Part shown: piece after piece, positions 29,413 through 37,924 of the stretch | Layout of the letters: the number at the start of each line of letters is the position of its first letter | How positions within the stretch are numbered: the first letter of the stretch is position 1 | NCBI GenBank assembly: GCA_017305835.1 | Contig: JAFKJY010000060.1 | Location: 1-61,271 of the forward strand | DNA from: Hyphomicrobiales bacterium | GTDB taxonomy: Bacteria > Pseudomonadota > Alphaproteobacteria > Rhizobiales > Rhizobiaceae | Length of the DNA stretch: 61,271 nt | Direction: 5' to 3' | The notes under the pieces: generated by a model | Seen by the model: the letters and a program-made list of their open reading frames with translations, nothing else | What the model was told of the DNA's origin: nothing | Database searches by the model: none | Made by a program: the position numbers and the translations under genes

Positions 29413-31482
29413 CTACCGCCCCTCGCGGTACCAGGTCGCGCCGAGCGCCAGGAGCAGCAGGCCGAGGCCGAGGAAGCCGCCGAACAGCGGGGTGCGAGTG
29501 ACTGCCTTGAGGATGCTGTCGTCGGTGGTGCGCAGGCCCATCCAGTCGCGGCCGGAGGCGGCGCCGCCGCCGCTCACCGGCACGATGCCGGGCAGGTCGA
29601 GGCCGGTCAGGCCGGCCGAGACGCGGCGCACGCTGCCGCCGGTCTCCTTGGCCAGCGGGGCGAGCGTGTCGGTGGTCGAGACAACGTCCTGGAACTCGGG
29701 TGCGTTGACCGGGCCGACATGGGCGAGCGTGACCAGTTCGCCATTGCCGACCTGGTAGAGGCCGATCGCGTCGACCTCCGCCGAGCCGGTGAACAGGCCG
29801 GGCTCCTTCTGCGAGAGCTGGACGTCGAAGGTCCTGCCGGTCGGCCCGATGACGCGCGCCGGGCCGGGGTCGTCGCCCATCGTCTGGCGGGTGACGGAGA
29901 GCGTCATGCCCTTGCCGTCGGCGGTCAGGCGTTCCTCCTCCAGCTCCGGCTCCTTCATCAGCCAGTGTGCGAGGCGGCGGTAGAGCTGAACGTGCGGGCC
30001 GCCGCCCTCGAAGCCGCGCGCCCACAGCCAGCCCTGGTCGGAGAGCAGCATGCCGACGCGGCCCTCGCCCTTGCGATCTAGCAGCAGCAGCGGCCGGTTC
30101 TCGGCGCCCTGCATCACCACCTCGCCCTCGGGCCGGTCGATGTCGACCTGGCGGAACCAGCGGCTCCAGCGCGGCGGCTCCTGGCCGGAGCCTTCGAGGC
30201 CGCGGGTGACGGGGTGGCGCTTGCCGGTGTCGGTCAGGCGCGGGAAGAAGCCTTCCTCCAGCACGTTGCCGGTGGGCAGCGCCGGCAGGGCGGCCATCAG
30301 CGGCGTGCGCGCGATCGAGTGCTCGCCGGCATATTCCGGCCCGGCCGCGACCAGCAGCGCGCCGCCCTTCTCCACATATTCGGCGATGTAGTCGTAATAG
30401 AGGATCGGCAGCACGTCGCGGTGCTGGTAGCGGTCGAAGATGATCAGGTCGAAGTCGTTGATCTTCTCGACGAACAGCTCGCGCGTCGGGAAGGCGATCA
30501 GCGACAGCTCGTTGATCGGCGTGCCGTCCTGCTTCTCGGGCGGGCGCAGGATGGTGAAGTGGACGAGGTCGACCGAGGCGTCGGACTTGAGCAGGTTGCG
30601 CCATGTCCGCTCGCCGGCATGCGGCTCTCCGGAGACGAGCAGCACGCGCAAATTCTCGCGGATGCCGTCGACCAGCGCGATGGCACGGTTGTTGGCGTCG
30701 GTCAGCTCGCCGGGAACCGGCGCAATCGACAGCGCGATGATGTTGCGGCCGGCGTTGGGCACGGTGATCGACAGCGGCATGACGTCGCCGATCTGAGCCT
30801 TCTCGACGCTGCGCAGCTCGCCGTTGACGGAGACGCGCACCTCGACCTCGCCGGTCTCCTGCGGCTCGGCGATGACGCGGTAGGTCATCTCGAGGTCGCG
30901 GCCGACGATGCCGAAGCGCGGCGCCTGCTCGAAGCGGATGCGGCGGTCGTGCTCGTCCTCGCTGCCGGTGATCAGCGCGTGCAGCGGGCCGGCCAGCCCC
31001 GCCGCGCTCTCGGGGATGTCGTGCACCTGCCCGTCGGTGACCATCACCGCGCCGGCGACGCGCGAGGGCGGCACGTCGCGCAGCGCGCCCTCCAGCGCAC
31101 CGAACAGGCGCGTCTCGGTCCGGTCGTCGGCGGCGTCGGCGCGGCCGGCCTCGACGGTGCGCACCTCGAACTGGCCGAAGCGGGCGAGGCGGGCCTGCAG
31201 TTCCGCCACGGCGCGGTCTGTCATGTCGGTGCGGTCGCCGATCTCCTGGCTCTGGCTGCGGTCGACCACCAGCGCCACCACGCTCTTCAGCGGCTCGCGC
31301 TCCTCGTCGAGCAGCACCGGGTTGGCGAGTGCCAGCCCGAGCGCGATGCCCGCCGCAAGCCGCAGCCATGCGCCGCGCTGGCGCGCGAACAGGCCGTAGA
31401 GCGCGAGCGCTGCCACCGGCACCAGCAGGACGGCGAGCCACAGCCACGGCACCAGCGGTTCGAAGGACAGCGCGAGGTTCAT
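29413..31482 (-). CDS. Membrane protein with VWA-like and glutamine-amidotransferase-like domains
   Basis: The 689-residue protein is last in the moxR operon. Two N-terminal helices (LVPWLWLAVLLVPVAALALYGLF and a second about 40-58) are followed by a von Willebrand-like segment (VVALVVDRSQSQEIGDRTD), a middle beta domain, and a class I GATase-like fold (DLIIFDRYQHRDVLPILYYDYIAEYVEKGGALLVAAG) without an obvious catalytic Cys. A C-terminal helix (FLGLGLLLLALGATW) ends the chain. Similar genes sit next to MoxR/DUF58 genes in many Rhizobiales. The role is unknown; a cell-envelope stress or protein-assembly part is inferred. Confidence 0.8.
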   Translation of the reverse strand: MNLALSFEPLVPWLWLAVLLVPVAALALYGLFARQRGAWLRLAAGIALGLALANPVLLDEEREPLKSVVALVVDRSQSQEIGDRTDMTDRAVAELQARLARFGQFEVRTVEAGRADAADDRTETRLFGALEGALRDVPPSRVAGAVMVTDGQVHDIPESAAGLAGPLHALITGSEDEHDRRIRFEQAPRFGIVGRDLEMTYRVIAEPQETGEVEVRVSVNGELRSVEKAQIGDVMPLSITVPNAGRNIIALSIAPVPGELTDANNRAIALVDGIRENLRVLLVSGEPHAGERTWRNLLKSDASVDLVHFTILRPPEKQDGTPINELSLIAFPTRELFVEKINDFDLIIFDRYQHRDVLPILYYDYIAEYVEKGGALLVAAGPEYAGEHSIARTPLMAALPALPTGNVLEEGFFPRLTDTGKRHPVTRGLEGSGQEPPRWSRWFRQVDIDRPEGEVVMQGAENRPLLLLDRKGEGRVGMLLSDQGWLWARGFEGGGPHVQLYRRLAHWLMKEPELEEERLTADGKGMTLSVTRQTMGDDPGPARVIGPTGRTFDVQLSQKEPGLFTGSAEVDAIGLYQVGNGELVTLAHVGPVNAPEFQDVVSTTDTLAPLAKETGGSVRRVSAGLTGLDLPGIVPVSGGGAASGRDWMGLRTTDDSILKAVTRTPLFGGFLGLGLLLLALGATWYREGR

Positions 31483-31536
31483 GGCGCCGCCTCAGCAGGG
31501 GTGTCGGCTGGCTTGAAGGGGATGCGTTCTACATTG

Positions 31537-31691
31537 CCCCCCTCTGTCCTGCCGGACATCTCCCCCACATGGGGGGAGATCGGCTGGCCGCGTTGCTTTC
31601 GCCAATCGTCAGCGTTGAAGAATGAGCGCCATGAAAGATGAAGGCCAATCTCCCCCCTCGTGGGGGAGATGTCCGGCAGGACAGAGGGGGG
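31537..31691. repeat. Long intergenic palindromic repeat, family A, copy 3
   Basis: The arms begin with CCCCCCTCTGTCCTGCCGG at 31537 and end with its complement at 31691, with the shared internal GCTTTCGCCAATCG. Copy 1 and copy 3 have the same total length (155 bp). It lies inside the moxR operon, between the DUF4159 stop and the start of the last gene, and would form a strong hairpin in that mRNA. Confidence 0.87.
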
Positions 31692-31735
31692 CGCGACGAA
31701 GCGCGGGCCTCCGAGGGAAAATCTTGTGGCCGCCC

Positions 31736-34567
31736 TCACTGCCCCAGCCTTTCCAGCAGCACCGGCACGTGGACCTGGTCGGCCTTGTAGTTGCCGGTGA
31801 GCATGTACATCATGATGTTGACGCCGCCGCGCAGCGCCCACAGGCGCTGGACCGGGTCGGCGGGCACCGTCGGCAACAGCGGCTGGCCGCTGGCGTCGAT
31901 CGCCCAGGCGCCGGCGAAATCATTGGCGGTGATCATGATCGGGCTGACGCCGTCGCTCGCCCGCACCGGCCGCCCGGAAGCGCCTTCGTCGGCGTCCAGC
32001 GTCGATTCCACCCAGAGTGGGCTGCCGTCGTAGCGGCCGGGGAAATCCGTCATCAGGAAGAACGCCTTGGTCAGCACGTGGTCGGGCGGCACCGGCTCCA
32101 GCGGCGGCACGTTGAGCGAGGACAGGATGTCGCGCAGGCGCTGGGTGGCGGGGCTCGACGCGCCGCTCCGGCCGAAGCCGGCGGAGAACTGGTCGCGCGT
32201 GTCGAACAGCACCGTGCCGCCCTGCTGCATGTAGGCGTCGATGCGGGCGATGGCGTCCTGGCTCGGCATCGGCGCTGCGGCGTCCACCGGCCAGTAGATC
32301 AGCGGGTAGAAGGCGAGCTCGTCGCTGGCGATGTCGACGCCGGCCGGCTCGCCGGGCTCCAGCGCGGTCTTCTCGGCGAGGAAGCGGGAAAGGCCGGTCA
32401 GCCCGGCGCGGCTCACCGCGTCGATCGAGGAATCGCCGGTGACGACATAGGCGATGCGCGTCTCCTCGATCGCCTCGATCGCCTGCTCGTCGCCCGGCTT
32501 TGCATCCTGCGCGAGCGCGGAGGCGAGCGGGGTCGCGACCAGCAGCGCGAGCAGCAGGAGGCCGGCGGCCGAGGCGGCGGCCTGCGTACGCCGTCCCCGG
32601 CCTCGGCCGAGGCGGCCGCCCATCCACAGCACCGCCAGCATGTCGAGCACCATCAGGGCGAGCGCGGCGGCAAAGAGCGGGCCGCGCAGGTCGCGCGATT
32701 CGTCGACCGCATAGCTCGCCGTGGTCACCGGCAGGCTCGTGTCGGGCCGCGCGATCGGCACCAGCTCGGCGCCGGCCGGCAGAAGGTTGTGCGCCACCAC
32801 GCCCTCCTCGCCGCCATAGAGGCCGGGCGGGTTGTCGATGGTGACGGCCGGCTCGCCGGCCGAGAGGTCGAGCGGGCGGGCGTCCGGCGGCGGCGGCACG
32901 AGCTGGCCGTCGGCCGAGATCATCCGGTATGGACGCAGCGCCGCGCCCGCCTTGTCGGCGCCGGCGTCGAGCCGACCCTGGTTGCGCGAGAGCTGGACGA
33001 TGCGGCGCAGCATCTCGACGAAGCTGCCGGAGATCGGCAGGTTCGACCATGTCGCCTCGGACGTGACGTGGAACAGCACCAGCGTGCCCTCGCCGCGGCG
33101 CGCGCCGGTGACGAGCGGCGTGCCGTCGGCGAGCGTCGCCCAGGTGTGGTCGACGATCTCCGGCGTCGGCTCGGCCAGCACCTGCCGGGAGACCGTCACC
33201 TCGCTCGGCGGCGTCAGCCCGGCGAAGGGGCCGGTGGGCGGGAAGTCGGCGACGGGCTGCGGCTCGGTCCACGACAGCGCACCGCCCAGCGAGCGCTCGC
33301 CGGTCCTGAGCGGCACCGGCAGCAGCTCGTCATCGCCCTCGGCGGCGGCCAGGTGGGAGCCGGCGAAGCGCACCAGCGTGCCGCCGCCCTCCAGCCACTT
33401 GGTCAGCGCCTCGCGGGCGGCGACGGGCAGCGTGCCGACGTCGGACATCACGATCATCGCCGGCTTGCGCTCGACGAGCTGCGGCACCGCCTCGTTCAGG
33501 TCGGCGCTGGCCGGCTCGACCAGCTCGGCGAAGGGCTCCAGCGCGCGGCGGATGTAGTAGAGCGGCGACAGCAGCGGCTGCGCGCCGTCGGCCTCCGACT
33601 GCGAGATCAGGCCGACGCGGCGGCGGCGGGAGTTCTCGTCGAGCACGCGCACGGCGGCCGCCTGCTTCTCGCCGTCGACGACGATCGAGGCGAAGTCGTT
33701 GCGTAGCTCGAAGGGCAGGCGCAGCTCGGCCTGGGCCGTGGTCTCGCCGGGGCCGAAGGCGGCGGTACCGTCGGCGATGCGACGGCCGCGCTCGTCGAGC
33801 GCGCCGAGCGTCACCTGGCGCGGCGCGGCGTCGCCGGGACCGCGCACCACGTCGACGGTGAAGGCGTCGGCGGTGTTGCCGGTGGCGGCCAGCCCCACCA
33901 TGTCGAGCCGGTCCGGCGCGATCCAGACGAGGCGGCCGGCATTGTTGCCCAGCAGGGTGGCGAAGCCCTCCTCGTCGCCGGGACGCGCCAGCCCGTCGGT
34001 CAGCACGGCGATGCTGGCGCCGGGCAGCGCCTCCAGCGCCGCGGCAACGCGGCCGAAGGCGCTCGGCCTGTCGGTCGGCACCGGGCGCGGGCGGGCGGCG
34101 TTGAGCCGGTCGCGCGCGGCATGGGCGTCGAACGGGCCGACGTCCTGGTTGGCCGGCTCGGCGGTGAAGGCGAGCACGACGGGCACGCTGTCGGCCTCGG
34201 CGTCGGCGATCAGCCGGTCGGCGGTGGCGACGCGGCGCTCCCAGTCGGGCGCGGCGGCCCAGCCATTGTCGACCACGAGCGCCAGCGCGCTGCCGCCGGC
34301 CGGCAGCCGTTCGCGCGGGTTGAAGACCGGCTCGGCGAGCGCGAGGATGACGAGCGCGGCCATGACCAGCCGCAGCAGGGTCAGCCACCACGGGCTGCGG
34401 TGCGGCGTCTCCTCGCGCTTCAATACCCGCGCGAGGATGCGCAGCGGCGGGAACACCTCCGTCTGCGGCCGCGGCGGGGTCAGCCGCAGCAGCCACCAGA
34501 TCACCGGCAGGGCGACGAGTCCGGCCAAGACCAGCGGCGCGCCGAAGGAGAGCGGCAGGAAGCTCAT
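31736..34567 (-). CDS. DUF4159 domain membrane protein with BatA-like N-terminus
   Basis: The 943-residue protein has an N-terminal BatA-type anchor (SFGAPLVLAGLVALPVIWWLL, then PPLRILARVLKREETPHRSPWWLTLLRLVMAALVIL). A VWA-like segment (LALVVDNGWAAAPDWERR) and a central GATase-like region follow. One or two further helices (about 660-730) lead to a C-terminal DUF4159 domain of about 210 residues (IAYVVTGDSSIDAVSRAGLTGL to NYKADQVHVPVLLERLGQ). Its ATG overlaps the DUF58 stop (ATGA). The function is unknown; it probably acts with MoxR, DUF58 and the protein downstream. Confidence 0.87.
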   Translation of the reverse strand: MSFLPLSFGAPLVLAGLVALPVIWWLLRLTPPRPQTEVFPPLRILARVLKREETPHRSPWWLTLLRLVMAALVILALAEPVFNPRERLPAGGSALALVVDNGWAAAPDWERRVATADRLIADAEADSVPVVLAFTAEPANQDVGPFDAHAARDRLNAARPRPVPTDRPSAFGRVAAALEALPGASIAVLTDGLARPGDEEGFATLLGNNAGRLVWIAPDRLDMVGLAATGNTADAFTVDVVRGPGDAAPRQVTLGALDERGRRIADGTAAFGPGETTAQAELRLPFELRNDFASIVVDGEKQAAAVRVLDENSRRRRVGLISQSEADGAQPLLSPLYYIRRALEPFAELVEPASADLNEAVPQLVERKPAMIVMSDVGTLPVAAREALTKWLEGGGTLVRFAGSHLAAAEGDDELLPVPLRTGERSLGGALSWTEPQPVADFPPTGPFAGLTPPSEVTVSRQVLAEPTPEIVDHTWATLADGTPLVTGARRGEGTLVLFHVTSEATWSNLPISGSFVEMLRRIVQLSRNQGRLDAGADKAGAALRPYRMISADGQLVPPPPDARPLDLSAGEPAVTIDNPPGLYGGEEGVVAHNLLPAGAELVPIARPDTSLPVTTASYAVDESRDLRGPLFAAALALMVLDMLAVLWMGGRLGRGRGRRTQAAASAAGLLLLALLVATPLASALAQDAKPGDEQAIEAIEETRIAYVVTGDSSIDAVSRAGLTGLSRFLAEKTALEPGEPAGVDIASDELAFYPLIYWPVDAAAPMPSQDAIARIDAYMQQGGTVLFDTRDQFSAGFGRSGASSPATQRLRDILSSLNVPPLEPVPPDHVLTKAFFLMTDFPGRYDGSPLWVESTLDADEGASGRPVRASDGVSPIMITANDFAGAWAIDASGQPLLPTVPADPVQRLWALRGGVNIMMYMLTGNYKADQVHVPVLLERLGQ

Positions 34568-35475
34568 GCCGTCGCTCCGTAGCTGCCCGGCTCGCCCATA
34601 GCGAGATGGACCTTCACCAGCGCCTCGGAAGCCGGGCGGTCGGTGTGGTTGACCGTGTAGCTCCAGCCGAGCCGCCGGCACCAGGCGGCGAGCTCGGCGC
34701 GGCGGGCCTGGTAGTGGTGGCGGTAGTCGGCGGCGAAGGTCTCGGCGCGGCCGGCGACCAGCCGCTCGCCCGTCTCGGGGTCGCGAAACTCGGTGCGGCC
34801 GGCATAGGGGAAGCTCTCCTCCGCCGGGTCGGCCACCTCGATCAGATGGGCGCGCACGCCGCGGCGGGCGAGCGGGTCGAGCCAGGCGCGGATCTCGTCC
34901 GGCGGGTCGAGGAAGTCGCTGGCGATCACCACGTCGCTGAAGCGGCGCACGCCGGCGAGGTCGGGGCGGGTGGCCGGCGCGGTGGCGTGCGCTAGCCGGC
35001 CGGCGATGCGCTCGGCGCCGTTGCGGGCGGTGAAGGGGTCGGTCAGGCCGGGCCAGGCGATGCGCTCGCCGCCGCGCGACAGGAGCTCGGCCAGCGCCAG
35101 CGCCAGCACCAGCGCGCGCGATTCCTTGGAGACGGACGCGGCGCGCGACTGGTAGAGCATCGAGGGCGACGGGTCGGCCCACAGCCAGACCGTGTGGGCA
35201 GCCTCCCATTCGCGCTCGCGGATATAGGTGTGGTCGTCGCGGGCCGAGCGGCGCCAGTCGATGCGGGCCACGGTCTCGCCCTCGACATAGGGGCGGAACT
35301 GCCAGAAATTCTCGCCGATGCCGCGGCGCCGGCGGCCGTGCCAGCCGGCGATCACGGTGTTGACGACGCGGCGGGCCTCGACCAGCAGGTCGGGCACGAG
35401 CGAGGCCCGCAGGCGGGCGCGGGCCAGCGCGTCGCGCGGGGCGACGGGGGCAATCGCTTCGCCGACAGGCGCCAT
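34564..35475 (-). CDS. DUF58 domain protein
   Basis: The 303-residue protein has the DUF58 signature ENFWQFRPYVEGETVARIDWRRSAR and a degenerate VWA-type DPSPSMLY metal-site-like motif. DUF58 proteins are regular partners of MoxR ATPases. No membrane segment is seen. It starts 3 bp after the moxR stop on the same strand and overlaps the next gene by 4 bp. Confidence 0.92.
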   Translation of the reverse strand: MAPVGEAIAPVAPRDALARARLRASLVPDLLVEARRVVNTVIAGWHGRRRRGIGENFWQFRPYVEGETVARIDWRRSARDDHTYIREREWEAAHTVWLWADPSPSMLYQSRAASVSKESRALVLALALAELLSRGGERIAWPGLTDPFTARNGAERIAGRLAHATAPATRPDLAGVRRFSDVVIASDFLDPPDEIRAWLDPLARRGVRAHLIEVADPAEESFPYAGRTEFRDPETGERLVAGRAETFAADYRHHYQARRAELAAWCRRLGWSYTVNHTDRPASEALVKVHLAMGEPGSYGATA

Positions 35476-35478
35476 GTC

Positions 35479-36486
35479 CTATCCCAGCGTCCCGACGAGG
35501 CGGGAAATCACGTCGCGCACGCTCATGCCCTCGGCGCGCGCGGCGAAGGTCAGCGCCATGCGGTGCTGGAGCACCGGCTCGGCCAGCGCGCGCACGTCGT
35601 CGACCAACGGCGCGAGGCGGCCGTCGTAAAGGGCGCGGGCGCGGGCGCACAGCGTCAGCGCTTGGCTCGCGCGCGGGCCGGGGCCCCAGGCGACGTGCCT
35701 GTCGGTCTCGGCATTGCCCTGGCCGGGGCGCGCGGCGCGCACCAGCGACAGGATCGCCTCGACCACGCTCTCGGGCACCGGCATGCGGCGGATGAGGTTC
35801 TGGATCTCCTTCAGCCGCGCCGCGGACAGCACGTTCTGCGCCTTCGCCTCCTCGACGCCGGTCGTCTCGATCAGGATGCGCCGCTCGGCCTCGAGGTCGG
35901 GATAGACGACGTCGACCTGCATCAGGAAGCGGTCGAGCTGGGCCTCCGGCAGCGGGTAGGTGCCTTCCTGCTCCAGCGGGTTCTGGGTGGCGAGCACGTG
36001 GAAGGGCGAGGGCAGGTCGTGGCGGGCGCCGGCCACGGTGACGTGGTATTCCTGCATGGACTGCAGCAGCGCCGACTGGGTGCGTGGGCTGGCGCGGTTG
36101 ATCTCGTCGGCCATCAGGAGCTGGGCGAAGATCGGGCCGGAGATGAAGCGGAAGGAGCGGCGGCCCTTGTCGTCCTGCTCCAGCACCTCCGAGCCGAGGA
36201 TGTCGGAGGGCATCAGGTCGGGGGTGAACTGGATGCGGCCGGTGTCGAGGCCGAGTACGATGCCGAGGGTCTCGACCAGCTTGGTCTTGGCCAGGCCGGG
36301 CACGCCGACGAGCAGCGCGTGGCCGCCCGACAGCAGCGCCACCAGCGTGCGCTCCACCACCGTCTGCTGGCCGAAGATGACGCGGCCGATGCCGTCGCGC
36401 ACGCGCGCGATGTCGGCCAGCGCGGCTTCCGCCTGCGCGACCATCTCATTGGGGCCGAGGGGCTTCTGACTGACCATCACGCTCAT
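35479..36486 (-). CDS. MoxR family AAA+ ATPase
   Basis: The 335-residue ATPase has Walker A GVPGLAKTK, Walker B LLMADEINRASPRTQSALLQ, sensor 1 ATQNPLEQEGTYPLPEAQLDRF, and a C-terminal lid. MoxR proteins act as chaperone-like ATPases in metal insertion or assembly of VWA-containing complexes. ATG 36486 follows AGGGAGC; a longer frame to 36585 lacks conserved residues. It leads the operon moxR-DUF58-DUF4159-membrane protein and is divergent from the DUF1285 gene (134 bp). Confidence 0.94.
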   Translation of the reverse strand: MSVMVSQKPLGPNEMVAQAEAALADIARVRDGIGRVIFGQQTVVERTLVALLSGGHALLVGVPGLAKTKLVETLGIVLGLDTGRIQFTPDLMPSDILGSEVLEQDDKGRRSFRFISGPIFAQLLMADEINRASPRTQSALLQSMQEYHVTVAGARHDLPSPFHVLATQNPLEQEGTYPLPEAQLDRFLMQVDVVYPDLEAERRILIETTGVEEAKAQNVLSAARLKEIQNLIRRMPVPESVVEAILSLVRAARPGQGNAETDRHVAWGPGPRASQALTLCARARALYDGRLAPLVDDVRALAEPVLQHRMALTFAARAEGMSVRDVISRLVGTLG

Positions 36487-36620
36487 GCGGTGCCGCTCCC
36501 TGTTTGCCGCCTCGCGGCCATTCGCGCGGCGCCTGCCGATGCCGATTTCGCGGCAAGTCGCGCCGGCTCGCGACTCGGGCGACATTGCGGCCTCCGCCGG
36601 GAGAATTTAAATCAGCCGCG

Positions 36621-37289
36621 ATGGCTGACAAGCAAGACGACAGTGACTATTTCGTGACGATGGCCGATCGAAATGACGCAGCCAGGGGCACGCTGGCCGG
36701 AGCCGGCGACGCGGCGGGCCTGCAGGCGCTGATATCGCGGGCGGCGCGGGCCGGGCGCAAGGCCGCGCCCGTCGAGCGCTGGAACCCGCCCTTCTGCGGC
36801 GATCTCGACATGGAGATCAGGGCCGACGGCACCTGGTTCTACCTCGGCACGCCCATCGGCCGCATGCCGCTGGTGCAGCTCTTCTCCAGCGTGCTGCGCA
36901 AGGACGAGGACGGCCGCACCTATCTGGTCACGCCGGTCGAAAAGGTTGCGATCCGCGTCGAGGACGCGCCCTTCGTCGCGGTCGAGGTGAACGCCGCCGG
37001 GAGGGGCGCCGACCAGGTCCTCACCTTCCGCACCAATGTCGGCGACGTGGTCGAGGCGGGGCCGGAGCATCCGCTGTGCTTCGTCGACGAGGCGACGACC
37101 GGCGGGCTGAAGCCCTACCTCCACGTGCGCGGGCGGCTGGAGGCCCTGGTGGCGCGGCCGGTGATGTACGAACTGGCCGAGCTCGGCGAGGTGGTCGCCG
37201 TCGACGGCGTGCCGACCTTTGCCGTGCGGTCGAACGGCGCCGTGTTCCCGATCATGCCGGCCGATCGGCTGGAGAGGCTGAGCGCATGA
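36621..37289 (+). CDS. DUF1285 domain protein
   Basis: The 222-residue protein has the DUF1285 core PPFCGDLDMEIRADGTWFYLGTPIGRMPLVQLFSSVLRKDEDG, with LVTPVEKVAIRVEDAPFVAVEV after it. The function is unknown. It stands first in an operon with Nudix and CCA-type genes, each overlapping the next by ATGA. ATG 36621 or ATG 36660 may be the start; the region between is not conserved-looking. Confidence 0.87.
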   Translation: MADKQDDSDYFVTMADRNDAARGTLAGAGDAAGLQALISRAARAGRKAAPVERWNPPFCGDLDMEIRADGTWFYLGTPIGRMPLVQLFSSVLRKDEDGRTYLVTPVEKVAIRVEDAPFVAVEVNAAGRGADQVLTFRTNVGDVVEAGPEHPLCFVDEATTGGLKPYLHVRGRLEALVARPVMYELAELGEVVAVDGVPTFAVRSNGAVFPIMPADRLERLSA

Positions 37290-37924
37290 GACCGGGAGTC
37301 GCAGGGGAGCGGGTGTTCACGGCCGACGACTTCCGCCGCCGCGCGCTGCGCGAGACGGGGCCCTTCGCCGTCGACGAGTTCGGCGACCACCGGCTGAACC
37401 CCGGCCTGCGCGACATGATCGTGCGCGACGGCTTGCGCGACGCCGCCGTGCTGGTGCCGGTGGTCGACCACGGGCCGGAGGCGACGGTGCTGCTCACCCA
37501 GCGCAACGCCAATCTGCGCAGCCATTCCGGCCAGGTCGCCTTCCCCGGCGGCCGCATCGACGCGGGCGACGCCTCGGCGGAAGCCGCGGCGCTGCGCGAG
37601 ACGATGGAGGAGATCGGCCTGCCGGGCGAGCGCGTCGAGGTGATCGGCCGGCTGCCGGATTACGTCACCGGCAGCGGCTACCGCATCGCGCCGGTGCTGT
37701 CGGTGGTGAAGCCCGGCTTCCACCTGCATCTCAACCCTGCCGAGGTCGACGCCGCCTTCGAGGTGCCGCTCTCCTTCCTGATGGACCCGGCCAACCACCA
37801 CCGGCAGAGCCGCACGCTGAACGAGGTGCGGCGCTATTTCTACGAGATGCCGTTCGGCGAGCGCTACATCTGGGGCGTCACCGCCGGCATCATCCGCACG
37901 CTCTACGAGCGGCTCTACGCATGA
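37286..37924 (+). CDS. Nudix hydrolase, CoA pyrophosphatase type
   Basis: The 212-residue protein has a complete Nudix box from GGRIDAG to REtMEEIGL and the UPF0035/CoA-pyrophosphatase signature LLTQRNANLRSHSGQVAFPGG just before it. Such enzymes cut CoA or acyl-CoA to phosphopantetheine and 3',5'-ADP. It overlaps DUF1285 (ATGA) and the next gene (ATGA). Confidence 0.92.
   Translation: MRPGVAGERVFTADDFRRRALRETGPFAVDEFGDHRLNPGLRDMIVRDGLRDAAVLVPVVDHGPEATVLLTQRNANLRSHSGQVAFPGGRIDAGDASAEAAALRETMEEIGLPGERVEVIGRLPDYVTGSGYRIAPVLSVVKPGFHLHLNPAEVDAAFEVPLSFLMDPANHHRQSRTLNEVRRYFYEMPFGERYIWGVTAGIIRTLYERLYA

Noticed and set aside
31736..35650. A continuous minus-strand frame of about 1,300 codons
   Set aside because: Only the part from 34567 down is the DUF4159 protein. 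The upstream part lies out of phase over the DUF58 gene and has shadow-type Arg/Pro/Ala-rich composition.
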